A DNA stretch of 40,004 nucleotides from Streptomyces roseus (GTDB lineage Bacteria; Actinomycetota; Actinomycetes; Streptomycetales; Streptomycetaceae). The stretch is from NCBI RefSeq assembly GCF_001044425.1, contig NZ_LFML01000085.1, forward strand, positions 126,916 through 166,919. The letters run 5' to 3'. Below the pieces are notes generated by a model. That model did no database searches and was not told where the DNA came from. It was given only the letters and a program-made list of their open reading frames with translations. This document shows positions 23,721 through 33,464 of this stretch, piece by piece. The position numbers were made by a program, and so were the translations under genes. The first letter of the stretch is position 1. Every line of letters starts with the position of its first letter.

Positions 23721-24601
23721 CCGCGCACGCGCTCCAGGGAGACCTGGAGTCCACCGCCCTCTACGACCTGCCCGGCCCGCGGACCCGGCGCCGGCACTTC
23801 CTCTACGGGATCGTCTCGACGGTGGTGATCCTCGCCCTGCTCGCCTGGATCCTCTACCTGCTCTTCGACACCGACCAGTTCACCGCCGCCAAGTGGAGCC
23901 CCTTCACGTACAAGGGCATCCAGGAGCTGCTGCTCAAGGGGCTCGGGAACACCCTCAAGGCCTTCCTGTACGCCTCGGTGCTCTCGCTGGTCCTCGGCGC
24001 GGTGCTCGCGGCCGGGCGGCTCTCGGTGCACCGGCCGGTGCACTGGGCGGCCACGCTGTGCGTGGAGTTCTTCCGGGCCATGCCGGTGCTGGTGATGATC
24101 TTCTTCATCTTCGTCGCCCTCAAGGTGCAGCCGCTGCCTGCGCTGGTGGCGGGGCTGACCCTCTACAACGGCTCGGTGCTCGCCGAGGTCTTCCGTACGG
24201 GCATCAACTCCGTCGACCGGGGCCAGCGCGAGGCGGCGTACGCGCTCGGCATGCGCAAGACCCAGGTGATGACGTTCGTGCTCGCCCCGCAGGCGGTCCG
24301 GGCGATGCTGCCCACGATCATCAGCCAGCTGGTGGTCGCCCTGAAGGACACCTCGCTCGGCTACCTGATCACGTACGAGGAGTTCCTGCACGCGGGCAAG
24401 CTGATCGCCTCGAACCTCGACTACGACCTGCCGTTCATTCCCGTCGTCATGATCATCTCCCCGATCTACATCGGGATGTGCATGCTGCTCTCCTGGTTCG
24501 CCGGCTGGGTGGCGCGGTTCGAGCGGCGCAGCGTGAAGACCGAGGCCGTCGACGTCGCCCCGGCCGAACCCGGAACGGTGCTGCCGGGCGGTCCACGGTA
24601 G
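23717..24601 (+). CDS. Amino-acid ABC transporter permease (GluD-like)
   Basis: A 294-residue permease of the same family, with an N-terminal cytoplasmic stretch, a first membrane segment near residue 35, and the EAA-type motif GQREAAYALGMRKTQVMTFV followed by LAPQAVRAMLPTIISQ. It pairs with the upstream permease to form a heterodimeric channel. The last 25 residues (TEAVDVAPAEPGTVLPGGPR) form a short hydrophilic tail overlapping a hairpin. Confidence 0.93.
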   Translation: MTAHALQGDLESTALYDLPGPRTRRRHFLYGIVSTVVILALLAWILYLLFDTDQFTAAKWSPFTYKGIQELLLKGLGNTLKAFLYASVLSLVLGAVLAAGRLSVHRPVHWAATLCVEFFRAMPVLVMIFFIFVALKVQPLPALVAGLTLYNGSVLAEVFRTGINSVDRGQREAAYALGMRKTQVMTFVLAPQAVRAMLPTIISQLVVALKDTSLGYLITYEEFLHAGKLIASNLDYDLPFIPVVMIISPIYIGMCMLLSWFAGWVARFERRSVKTEAVDVAPAEPGTVLPGGPR

Positions 24602-24629
24602 CTCCGAAGAGCCGCCCCGCCCGGCAGCA
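24579..24629. terminator. Hairpin across the convergent 3' ends
   Basis: TGCTGCCGGGCGG (24579-24591) pairs exactly with CCGCCCGGCAGCA (24617-24629) over a 25-nt loop. It overlaps the last codons of the permease gene and lies just outside the 3' end of the convergent hydrolase gene, so it could terminate both. Confidence 0.55.
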
Positions 24630-24637
24630 GCCGCAGA

Positions 24638-26239
24638 TCACTCCTCGCGCAGGGGTACCGATACGTACGAGGGATCGGTGCGCGGCGAGGAGAAGGTCAG
24701 CTGCGCGCCGGAGGGGTTGTGCTCGATGTAGAGGGGATCGACGGTGTCGATCACGAGGGCGAGCCGGTGGCCCCCGGGCACGTCGTAGGCGGTGGAGAAC
24801 AGCTCCAGGTCCACGCCGAAGGCCTGGCCGCGGGGCTTGCCGTGGAAGGTGTACGGGGCGCTGGTGACCAGTTTGCCGATGCCGAGGGGGCCGACGTCGT
24901 ACAGGTAGGCGACGAACGTGCCGTCCGGGGCGGTGGGGGTGACGGTGGTGTGCACTTCCACGGTGCCGCGGATGCGGCGCCGGGCTTCCTGGCGCGGGAA
25001 CTGCCACACGGCGGCGAAGGCGCGCGGCAGGAGCGGGATGGAGGCGGTCGGGGGCGCCTTGGCGAACTGGTCGAGGATGCTGGAGAGGAAGATGACGCCG
25101 CCGTCGGCGCCCGAGTCGACGCCGGTGAACAGGTGCTCCGCGTCGGTGAGCGGGAGCCGCTCGGTGCCGCCGGAGCCGACCGACTTCCAGTCCGCGTACC
25201 CCTCGTAACCCTCGTCGCTGCGGGACTTGATCTGCACCGGGGCCTCGGCGTCCACGCCGTTGCGCTCGCCCTTGAGGTAGCGGTCGAACCAGCGGTGGGC
25301 GTTGGTCCAGGTGTCGTTGGGCAGTCCGAGCAGGCCGGTGCCCTCGGCGGTGGCGTGGTCGCCTGGGCGCAGCTCCAGGCGCTTGGGGCCGGTCAGCTTC
25401 TCGTAGAAGGCCGCGTACTGGTTGGGCGGGAAGATGCTGTCGCCCCAGGCGTTGCCCAGCATGATCGCGGCGCCGTTGGCGTTGATCTCGTCGACCCGTT
25501 CCGCGGCCGAGCGCTTTCTGCCCCACTCGATCATCTGCGGCTCCCGGTCCAGCCGGGAGCCGAGGAAGTCGCCGAGGATCTGGCGGAGTTCGGGGCCGGG
25601 GCGGCCGGTGAGGTATCCGGCGCCGCCGAGCAGGGCCGCGGCCTGGACGTGCTGGGTGCGGCCCGAGTAGATCGACTCGATGATGTCGGCCCAGCCGCTG
25701 AGCGCGACCACGGCCTTGATCCGGGGATCGTGCGCGGAGGCCAGCAGGCTGATGCCCGCTCCGTACGAGACCCCGCCCAGCCCGATGTGCTGTGCGTCGG
25801 CGGGGGTGTTGGCCAGCGCCCAGTCGATGACGGCGGAGACGTCGGCGGTGTCGGGCGGTCCGGCCACCTCGATCTCGCCGCCGGAGAGCCAGAAGCCGCG
25901 GGAGGTGTAGCTGACGACGACGTAGCCGTCGTCGGCGAGCTTCTCGGCCTGGGCGACGTATTCGATCTGCGGCATGCCCCAGCTGGTGGGAAGGACGACG
26001 AGCGGGTACGTGCGGCCGGGCTGCGCGCCGGCCGGGGTGAAGACGTTGCCCTTGAGGGTGATGCCGCCGGAGCCGGGGATGTCGTGGAAGCGGAGGCCGG
26101 ACGGGGCCGACGGGGCCGCCGCGGCGGCGGGGGCGGGGGCCGCCTGGGCCTGGTGGGGGGCCAGGCCCAGGGCGGTTGCCGCGAGTACGGCCGCCACGGC
26201 GGCCGCGGTGCTGCTGGTGGTGCGGGCGGTGCGGACCAT
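24638..26239 (-). CDS. Secreted CocE/PepX-like alpha/beta hydrolase
   Basis: A 533-residue secreted protein. A signal peptide with a basic start and Ala-rich core has a likely cleavage after AQA near residue 33. The alpha/beta-hydrolase domain has the nucleophile Ser158 in GGVSYGAG, and the C-terminal jelly-roll domain typical of X-Pro dipeptidyl-peptidase S15/CocE proteins runs from about residue 390 (RIRGTVEVHTTV, PGGHRLALVIDT). It may be an acyl ester hydrolase or peptidase; the substrate is unknown. The ATG has GAGGAG upstream. The promoter side holds a GGTAAC repeat cluster. Confidence 0.9.
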   Translation of the reverse strand: MVRTARTTSSTAAAVAAVLAATALGLAPHQAQAAPAPAAAAAPSAPSGLRFHDIPGSGGITLKGNVFTPAGAQPGRTYPLVVLPTSWGMPQIEYVAQAEKLADDGYVVVSYTSRGFWLSGGEIEVAGPPDTADVSAVIDWALANTPADAQHIGLGGVSYGAGISLLASAHDPRIKAVVALSGWADIIESIYSGRTQHVQAAALLGGAGYLTGRPGPELRQILGDFLGSRLDREPQMIEWGRKRSAAERVDEINANGAAIMLGNAWGDSIFPPNQYAAFYEKLTGPKRLELRPGDHATAEGTGLLGLPNDTWTNAHRWFDRYLKGERNGVDAEAPVQIKSRSDEGYEGYADWKSVGSGGTERLPLTDAEHLFTGVDSGADGGVIFLSSILDQFAKAPPTASIPLLPRAFAAVWQFPRQEARRRIRGTVEVHTTVTPTAPDGTFVAYLYDVGPLGIGKLVTSAPYTFHGKPRGQAFGVDLELFSTAYDVPGGHRLALVIDTVDPLYIEHNPSGAQLTFSSPRTDPSYVSVPLREE

Positions 26240-26279
26240 CGATCGCTCCTCGCGTGCGCCGGTGTCAAAGTGACCCGAC

Positions 26280-26334
26280 GGTAACGGGAGGGGCTTACCG
26301 GGGGTAACCCGCCGGTAAGTTACGCACAGGTAAC
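26280..26334. promoter_or_regulatory. GGTAAC repeat cluster upstream of the hydrolase gene
   Basis: GGTAAC occurs at 26280-26285, 26303-26308 and 26329-26334, GGTAAG at 26314-26319, and inverted forms at 26294-26299 (CTTACC) and 26319-26323 (GTTAC). The copies at 26303 and 26314 are 11 bp apart, one helical turn. It lies 41-95 bp before the hydrolase start codon, where a transcription factor would act, and just beyond the 3' end of the transpeptidase gene. The regulator is unknown. Confidence 0.5.
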
Positions 26335-26360
26335 GATTGACCGCGTGTCAAGTGCGCGGC

Positions 26361-27620
<1,260 letters not shown>

Positions 27621-27838
27621 CGAAAACCCCTCCAAGTAATGATCGTTCGCAAATGGAGATGCGGACGGCACGACTGTAGGTTGCACAATCCGGCGAAAAG
27701 TTCCGTCTTTCTTCTGTGACATGGACCGCAGCGAAACGGTCATCGTCCGGTCACAATCGCCGCGCACGCCGGTCACGGACTCCTGTGAGAGTCCGGTGCG
27801 TCCCCCATTCCCCGGACGTACAGGAAGGCCGAATCGCC
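27621..27838. promoter_or_regulatory. Divergent region between the transpeptidase and femX
   Basis: This 218-bp gap holds both promoters. On the minus strand TACAGT is a plausible -10 for the transpeptidase gene (27673-27678), with GGAAC further upstream. A hairpin (CGGACTC 27776-27782, GAGTCCG 27789-27795) sits in the region before femX. No known riboswitch is recognised. Confidence 0.4.
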
Positions 27839-29008
27839 GTGTGCGCACTGCTCGTGACCCCCGCCCAGCGACACCAGTCCCCGGAGCGGGAGCTGAGAGT
27901 GCGTCCGATGTCCGTGGCGGAATACCGGGGCTTCCTTTCACGTAACCGGAACGCGAGCTTTCTGCAGTACCCCTCCTGGGCCGAGGTAAAGGACCTTTGG
28001 CGCTCGGAAAGGGTCGGATGGCACTACCCCGACGGCGAAATCGCCGGCGCCGGGCTGGTCCTCTACCGCCAATTCCCCGGCACCCGGAAATACTTCGCGT
28101 ACCTCCCCGAGGGCCCCGTCGCCGACTGGTCCGACCCGCACGTCGACCGATGGCTGGACCCCCTCAAACGCCACCTGCGGGCGGCCGGCGCCTTCGCCGT
28201 CCGGATCGGACCCACCCCCGCCTATCGGCGCTGGGACGCCGCCGCCGTCAAGGCCGCCACCGGAGCGGGCCGGCAGATATCCGACGTACTCGCCACCGAG
28301 GTCGACCCGGTCGGCGCCGCCCTCGCCGACCGGCTGCGCACCCGCGGCTGGAAGCGCTGCGGCGGCGAGGACGACGGCGACGCGCAGCCCCGCCACGTCT
28401 TCCGCGTCCCGCTCGCCGGCCGCTCCGTCGAGCAGCTGTGGTCGGGCCTGAACCAGGAGTGGCGGCGCAACGTCCGCAAGGCCGAGAAGGCCGGGGTGCA
28501 GACCGTCCTCGGCTCCGCCGCCGACCTGCCCGAGTTCTACCGGCTGCTGCGCATCACCGAGGAGCGCGACGGGTTCCGCCTCGGCCGCTCCCTCGCGTAC
28601 TACCAGCAGCAGTACGAGGTCCTCAACGCCGAGGCGCCCGGGCGCATGCGCCTCTACCTGGGCGTCCACGAGGGCGAGATACTCGCCGCGCACACCATGA
28701 TCGTGGCCGGGAACCGGGTCTGGTACCAGACCGGCGCCTCCGCCGACCACCGCCGCGAGGTACGCCCCAGCAACGCGCTCCAGTGGCACATGATGTGCGA
28801 CGCCCACGACCTCGGAGCCCACGAGTACGACATGCGGGGGGTACCCTCCACTCTTGACCCCGACGAACGTTCTTTCGGGCTGCTGCGCTGGAAGCTCGGC
28901 ACCGGCGGGCAGGTCGTCGAAACACTCGGTGAGTGGGAGACCCCCATGGACGGATACGCCAACACGGCCCTCTACAAGGCCTTCCAGGCGTACATGGCCC
29001 GCCGGTGA
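27839..29008 (+). CDS. femX: FemX/FemAB-family peptidyltransferase (lipid II interpeptide bridge)
   Basis: A 389-residue FemABX protein that uses an aminoacyl-tRNA to add an amino acid (glycine in Streptomyces) to the lipid II stem peptide. The two acetyltransferase-like subdomains are visible: SFLQYPSWAEVKDLW and EGPVADW in the first; LWSGLNQEWRRNVRKAEKAG, TEERDGFRLGRSLAYYQQQ, HTMIVAGNRVWYQTGAS and YDMRGVPSTLDPDE in the second. GTG 27839 is preferred (AGGAAGG about 10 nt upstream). The stop overlaps the murJ start (GTGA). Coupling to the lipid II flippase fits a precursor-to-flippase order. Confidence 0.88.
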   Translation: MCALLVTPAQRHQSPERELRVRPMSVAEYRGFLSRNRNASFLQYPSWAEVKDLWRSERVGWHYPDGEIAGAGLVLYRQFPGTRKYFAYLPEGPVADWSDPHVDRWLDPLKRHLRAAGAFAVRIGPTPAYRRWDAAAVKAATGAGRQISDVLATEVDPVGAALADRLRTRGWKRCGGEDDGDAQPRHVFRVPLAGRSVEQLWSGLNQEWRRNVRKAEKAGVQTVLGSAADLPEFYRLLRITEERDGFRLGRSLAYYQQQYEVLNAEAPGRMRLYLGVHEGEILAAHTMIVAGNRVWYQTGASADHRREVRPSNALQWHMMCDAHDLGAHEYDMRGVPSTLDPDERSFGLLRWKLGTGGQVVETLGEWETPMDGYANTALYKAFQAYMARR

Positions 29009-30741
29009 CCTCCACCGACACCAGACCGACCACCGACCCGACCGCCGACCCGGCCACGGACCCGGCCGCCGACGGTCCCGCCGGGGCGTCGCCGGGCAAG
29101 AGCTCCGTGCTGCGCAGCGGCGCGCTCATGGCGGCCGGCTCGATCGTCTCCCGCGCCACCGGGTTCGTCCGCTCCGCCGTCGTCGTCGCCGCGCTCGGCA
29201 CCGGGCTGCTCGGCGACGGCTACGCCGTCGCCAACACCGTCCCGAACATCCTGTACATGCTGCTCATCGGCGGCGCGCTCAACGCCGTCTTCGTCCCCGA
29301 GCTGGTGCGGGCCGCGAAGGAGCACCAGGACCGCGGGGCCGCGTACACCGACCGGTTGCTGACCGCCTGCACCGTCGCGCTCGTCGCCCTGACCGCCGTC
29401 GCCGTGCTGGCCGCGCCGCTGATCGTCGCCGCGTACACCCCGTACAGCGGCGGCCAGGCGAGCACCACCGTGGCCCTGGCCCGCTACTGCCTGCCGCAGA
29501 TCCTCTTCTACGGGCTGTTCACCCTGCTCGGCCAGGTGCTGAACGCCCGCGGCCGGTTCGGCGCAATGATGTGGACCCCGGTCCTCAACAACTTCGTGAT
29601 CATCGGCGTCTTCGGGCTCTTCCTCCCCCTCTCCCACGGCGCGGCGGACGGTCTGACGGCCGCCGACACCCGCCTGCTGGGCCTCGGCACCACCGCCGGC
29701 ATCGTCATCCAGGCCCTCGCCCTCATCCCCTCGCTGCGCGCCGCCCGCTTCCGCTGGCGCCCCCGCTTCGACTGGCGCGGCCAGGGCCTCGCCCGCCCCC
29801 TGCGCAACGCGGGCTGGCTGGTGATGCTCGTCTTCACCAACCAGATCGGCTACTGGGTCGTCACCCGCCTGTCCACCGCCACCGGCCACCGGGCCGTCGA
29901 GGCGGGCCTGGCGGGCGGCGCCGGGTACACCGCCTACAGCAACGCCTACCAGCTGTGGATCGTCCCGCAGGGCATCATCACCGTCTCCCTCGTGACCGCC
30001 CTGATGCCGCGGATGAGCGCGGCCGCCGCCGACGGCGAGTTCGGCACGCTCCGGCGCGACGTGTCCTACGCGCTGCGCTCCAGCGCCGCACTCGTCGTCC
30101 CCGCAGCCGCGCTGTTCGCCGCGCTCGCCCCCTGGATCATGGGCAGCGTCTTCGGGTACGGGCGCACCGGCGAGGCCGACGTCGAGGTCATGGCCGGCAT
30201 GCTCGTGGCCTTCGCCCCCGGCCTGATCGCCTTCTCCGGCCAGTACGTCCTCTCGCGCGCCTTCTACGCCCTCTCCGACACCCGGACCCCCTTCTTCCTG
30301 AACCTGGTCATCGCCGCCCTGAACGCGGGGCTGTCCGCCGCCGCCTACCTGCTGCTGCCCCCGCGCTGGGCTGTCACCGGCATGGCCGGCGCCTACTCCG
30401 TCGCCCTCTTCGCGGGCCTCGCGGTCACCGCGTACACCCTCGCCCGCCGGCTCGGTCCGCGCACCGGAACCCGTACGCAGCGACGCGCCACCGCGCTCCG
30501 CACCCACCTGCGGCTGCTGACCGCCTGCCTGCCGGGGGCCGCCGCCGGATACGCGGCCGCCCGCGCCGCCGACGGGCTCGGCGACTTCGCCGCCATCGGA
30601 GCGGGAACCGCCGCCCTCGCGCTCGTCGTCGTCCTCCTCGCCCGCCCGCTCGGCCTGACGGAGATCACCGACCTGCTGGACCCGCTCCTGCGCAAGGTCG
30701 GCCGCCAGCCCGAGCAGAAACGTTCGAACCGCCCTGGATAA
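29005..30741 (+). CDS. murJ: Lipid II flippase MurJ/MviN
   Basis: A 578-residue membrane protein with about 14 hydrophobic segments. The N-terminal 35 residues are a Thr/Asp/Pro-rich cytoplasmic tail, then SGALMAAGSIVSRATGFVRS opens the MurJ core (conserved arginine region), with LLIGGALNAVFVPEL and LFTLLGQVLNARGRFG following. It flips lipid-linked peptidoglycan precursor across the membrane. The GTG overlaps the femX stop, which excludes longer starts. Streptomyces carries more than one MurJ-like protein, so this may be an accessory copy. Confidence 0.9.
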   Translation: MTSTDTRPTTDPTADPATDPAADGPAGASPGKSSVLRSGALMAAGSIVSRATGFVRSAVVVAALGTGLLGDGYAVANTVPNILYMLLIGGALNAVFVPELVRAAKEHQDRGAAYTDRLLTACTVALVALTAVAVLAAPLIVAAYTPYSGGQASTTVALARYCLPQILFYGLFTLLGQVLNARGRFGAMMWTPVLNNFVIIGVFGLFLPLSHGAADGLTAADTRLLGLGTTAGIVIQALALIPSLRAARFRWRPRFDWRGQGLARPLRNAGWLVMLVFTNQIGYWVVTRLSTATGHRAVEAGLAGGAGYTAYSNAYQLWIVPQGIITVSLVTALMPRMSAAAADGEFGTLRRDVSYALRSSAALVVPAAALFAALAPWIMGSVFGYGRTGEADVEVMAGMLVAFAPGLIAFSGQYVLSRAFYALSDTRTPFFLNLVIAALNAGLSAAAYLLLPPRWAVTGMAGAYSVALFAGLAVTAYTLARRLGPRTGTRTQRRATALRTHLRLLTACLPGAAAGYAAARAADGLGDFAAIGAGTAALALVVVLLARPLGLTEITDLLDPLLRKVGRQPEQKRSNRPG

Positions 30742-30748
30742 TGACCGG
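30737..30748 (+). promoter_or_regulatory. Leaderless -10 box of the response regulator gene
   Basis: GATAAT (30737-30742) overlaps the murJ stop codon and lies 6 nt before the ATG. This suggests an internal promoter for the two-component genes in addition to read-through from femX-murJ. No clear -35 was found. Confidence 0.45.
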
Positions 30749-31432
30749 ATGCCACGCGTACTGCTGATCGAGGACGACCCTTCCGTGCGTGAAGGGGTGG
30801 GCCTCGGCCTGCGTAGACGCGGCCACGAGGTGAGCGCCGCCGAGACCGGCGAGGCGGGCCTCGCGCTGATGGGCACCTTCATGCCGGAGCTGGTCCTGCT
30901 CGACCTCATGCTGCCCGGGATGAACGGCGTACAGGTCTGCCGCCGCATCCGCGAGACCAGCCAGCTGCCGATCATCATGCTGACGGCCCGCGGCGACGAC
31001 TTCGACATCGTCGTCGGCCTCGAAGCGGGCGCCGACGACTACATCGTCAAGCCCGCCCGCACCGAGGTCATCGAGGCCCGCATCAAGGCCGTGCTGCGCC
31101 GCCTCGGCGCCCCGGCGGGCAGCCGCCCCGAGGTCGAGTTCCACGGCGAGCTCGCCATCGACCGGGCCGGGCTGACCGTCGCCAAGAACGGCGAGCGCGT
31201 CCCCCTCGCCCCCAGCGAGATCAAGCTCCTGCTGCACCTGTCCGCCTCGCCCGAGCAGGTCTTCTCCCGCCAGCAGCTCCTGGAGTACGTGTGGGACCAC
31301 AGCTACCACGCCGACGCCCGGCTCGTGGACGCCTGCGTACGCCGCCTGCGCACCAAGGTCGAGGACCCTGCGGGCAACCCCCGCTACATCCAGACCGTCC
31401 GGGGCTTCGGCTACCGCTTCGGCCCGCTGTGA
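30749..31432 (+). CDS. OmpR-family response regulator (AfsQ1/CseB-like)
   Basis: A 227-residue regulator. The receiver has the acidic pair D9-D10, phosphoacceptor Asp52 in LVLLDLMLPGMNG and Lys101 in YIVKPARTE; the winged-helix DNA-binding domain runs from about residue 130 to the end (SRQQLLEYVWDHSY, YIQTVRGFGYRFGPL). It is closest in look to AfsQ1 and CseB. It overlaps the kinase gene (GTGA). Sitting after femX-murJ, it may answer envelope stress, but targets are unknown. Confidence 0.93.
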   Translation: MPRVLLIEDDPSVREGVGLGLRRRGHEVSAAETGEAGLALMGTFMPELVLLDLMLPGMNGVQVCRRIRETSQLPIIMLTARGDDFDIVVGLEAGADDYIVKPARTEVIEARIKAVLRRLGAPAGSRPEVEFHGELAIDRAGLTVAKNGERVPLAPSEIKLLLHLSASPEQVFSRQQLLEYVWDHSYHADARLVDACVRRLRTKVEDPAGNPRYIQTVRGFGYRFGPL

Positions 31433-32871
31433 AACGCATCGCACCGCTCGGCCTGCGCACCCGGCTGATCGCCGCCTTCCTGCTGGTCGCCGCCATCAGC
31501 GCGGTGACCACCGCCACGCTCACCTACCAGCAGGCCCGCACGGCCGTCCTCAAGCAGAGCCAGGACACCGCCGTCAGCACCCTGCGCGACCAGATGGAGA
31601 CCCAGCCCCTCGACCTGCCGCTGACCCAGGCGCAGTTGCAGCGCATCGTCACCGAGCTGGGCAAGAGGGGCAAGCCCAACCCCTGGAACGTCTTCGGCGA
31701 GTACGGCACCCTGCGGGCCTCCAGCACCAGCGCCCCCACCTCCACCGTCGTCACCGAGGAGCTGCGCCGCAAGGTGGCGGCCCATCCGCACGGCGCCTTC
31801 CAGCGCGTGACCGACACCGCGGGCCGCCCGTACCTGGCCGTGGGCATGCCGGCCGTGTGGCTCCACAACGAGACCCGCGAACCCACCGGGCTGGTCGTCT
31901 ACGCCACGATGCCCCTGGCCACCGAGGGCAAGACCGTCGACGCCATGGTCGAAGCCGCCAAACGCGGCGCCGTCCCGGGCCTGGCCATCGCCGTCATCCC
32001 CGCCCTGCTCGCCGCGCGCAGCGTGCTGCGCCCCGTACGCGACATGCGCCTCGCCGCGCAGCGCCTCGGCCTCGGCCGGCTCGACACGCGGATCGAGGTC
32101 CGCGGCTCCGACGAGCTCGCCGGGCTCGCCCGCACCTTCAACGAGACCGCCGGCGCCCTCGAACAGTCGGTGGCCGAACTGAGGGAGGCCGAGGCCCGGG
32201 CCCGACGCTTCGCCTCCGACGTCTCGCACGAACTGCGCACACCGCTGGCCGGGATGCTCGCCGTCACCGAGGTCCTGGACGAGGACGCCGAGCACTTCGA
32301 CCCCGACACGGCCGCCGCCCTGCGGCTGGTCAGCGCCGAGACCGGCAAGCTCGCCGTCCTCGTCGAGGACCTCATGGAGATCTCCCGCTTCGACGCCCGC
32401 GCGGCCGAGCTCAACCTCGACGACGTGGACATCGCCGAGGCGGTGCGCAAGAGTCTCGAACGCCGCCACTGGGACGACGAGCGCGTGCACACCGACCTCC
32501 CCTCGCAGGTCCGCGCCCGGCTCGACTCCCGCCGCTTCGACGTGGTCCTGGCCAACCTCGTCGGCAACGCGCTGCGGCACGGCGGCGCCCCGGTGCGCGT
32601 CTCGGTGCGCACGCAGCCGCGCCCCGACGGCGCCCGGCTGCGGATCGAGGTCGCCGACAGCGGGCCCGGCATCGCCCCCGAGGTGCTGCCGCACATCTTC
32701 GACCGTTTCTTCAAGGCGGACGCCGCACGTACCCGTTCCGCGGGCAGCGGCCTCGGCCTCGCCATCACCCTGGAGAACGTCCGGCTGCACGGCGGCACCC
32801 TGACCGCCGCGAACGGCCCCGCCGGGGGAGCGCTGTTCACGCTCGACATGCCGCTGGAGGCCCAAGCATGA
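31429..32871 (+). CDS. Membrane sensor histidine kinase
   Basis: A 480-residue kinase. One membrane segment near residues 12-30 and one near 180-197 flank an extracellular sensor domain of about 150 residues. HAMP covers about 197-250, the phosphoacceptor is His267 in FASDVSHELRTPLAG, and HATPase_c ends with FFKADAARTRSAGSGLGLA. The GTG start overlaps the response-regulator stop; its own stop overlaps the lipoprotein start (ATGA). It is expected to phosphorylate the regulator encoded upstream. Confidence 0.93.
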   Translation: MKRIAPLGLRTRLIAAFLLVAAISAVTTATLTYQQARTAVLKQSQDTAVSTLRDQMETQPLDLPLTQAQLQRIVTELGKRGKPNPWNVFGEYGTLRASSTSAPTSTVVTEELRRKVAAHPHGAFQRVTDTAGRPYLAVGMPAVWLHNETREPTGLVVYATMPLATEGKTVDAMVEAAKRGAVPGLAIAVIPALLAARSVLRPVRDMRLAAQRLGLGRLDTRIEVRGSDELAGLARTFNETAGALEQSVAELREAEARARRFASDVSHELRTPLAGMLAVTEVLDEDAEHFDPDTAAALRLVSAETGKLAVLVEDLMEISRFDARAAELNLDDVDIAEAVRKSLERRHWDDERVHTDLPSQVRARLDSRRFDVVLANLVGNALRHGGAPVRVSVRTQPRPDGARLRIEVADSGPGIAPEVLPHIFDRFFKADAARTRSAGSGLGLAITLENVRLHGGTLTAANGPAGGALFTLDMPLEAQA

Positions 32872-33413
32872 CCCGGACCCGGCCCTGGAGCACTGCCCGG
32901 CCCCGGACCCCTGCCCGGCGCCGGACGGCCGCGGCCGCCACCGCCGCCCTGCTGCTGGGCGCGGTGGTGCTCACGGGCTGCGGGATCAAACCCACCGGGG
33001 TCATCGAGAGCGGAGCCGCCGGGAAGGTGGTCGTCCCCGGACCCGGGACCAAGGGGACGGTGTACTTCGTGACCGCCGACGGGCGGCTGTTCCCCGTACC
33101 CGACCGGGACCAGCCCTCGCGGTCGGCGGCCGCGATCCTCGTCAAGCTGCTCATGGGTCCCGACGAGGAGGCGCGCGCGGCGGGGCTGGAGACCCGGCTG
33201 CCCCCGCTCGACATCAAGAAGCAGGGTGCGAGCGCCGGGACCAGCATGCTGTCGGACGACACCGTCGGCGTCGGCCTTCCGTTCAAGGTGGGAACCCTCT
33301 CCGAGGTGGCCCGCCGGCAGCTGGTGTGCACGATCGCCTCCACCGAACCGGGGTACAAGGTGGTGCTGCTCGGCCCGGACGCCGACGTCGGCCCCGCCCG
33401 CTGCGACTTCTGA
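32868..33413 (+). CDS. Lipoprotein coupled to the two-component system (GerMN-like)
   Basis: A 181-residue lipoprotein with a basic N-terminus, lipobox VLTGC (lipidated Cys38) and a mature domain containing GTVYFVTADGRLFPVPDRD and AAAILVKLLMGPDEEARAAG. These features resemble GerMN domains seen in LpqB-type proteins that modulate kinases. It overlaps the kinase stop by four bases, so it is probably an accessory factor of the kinase, as CseA and LpqB are for theirs. The domain name is my reading and is not certain. Confidence 0.85.
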   Translation: MTRTRPWSTARPRTPARRRTAAAATAALLLGAVVLTGCGIKPTGVIESGAAGKVVVPGPGTKGTVYFVTADGRLFPVPDRDQPSRSAAAILVKLLMGPDEEARAAGLETRLPPLDIKKQGASAGTSMLSDDTVGVGLPFKVGTLSEVARRQLVCTIASTEPGYKVVLLGPDADVGPARCDF

Positions 33414-33429
33414 CGGCAGCGCCGGCCTC

Positions 33430-33464
33430 TTGCGGCGGGACGGTTCCCCCGCCACCGTGGCCCC
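33430..33464 (+). promoter_or_regulatory. Leaderless promoter of the second P450
   Basis: TTGCGG (33430-33435), 17 bp, CACCGT (33453-33458), then 6 nt to the ATG at 33465. No RBS is present, so a leaderless transcript is expected. Confidence 0.5.

Noticed and set aside
27776..27838. Cell-wall-associated riboswitch (c-di-AMP type) before femX
   Set aside because: The region is too short and lacks the conserved core sequences; only a simple 7-bp hairpin is visible.
28972..31008. Long minus-strand frame opposite murJ and the response regulator
   Set aside because: Codon-bias shadow of murJ; no domain and no RBS.
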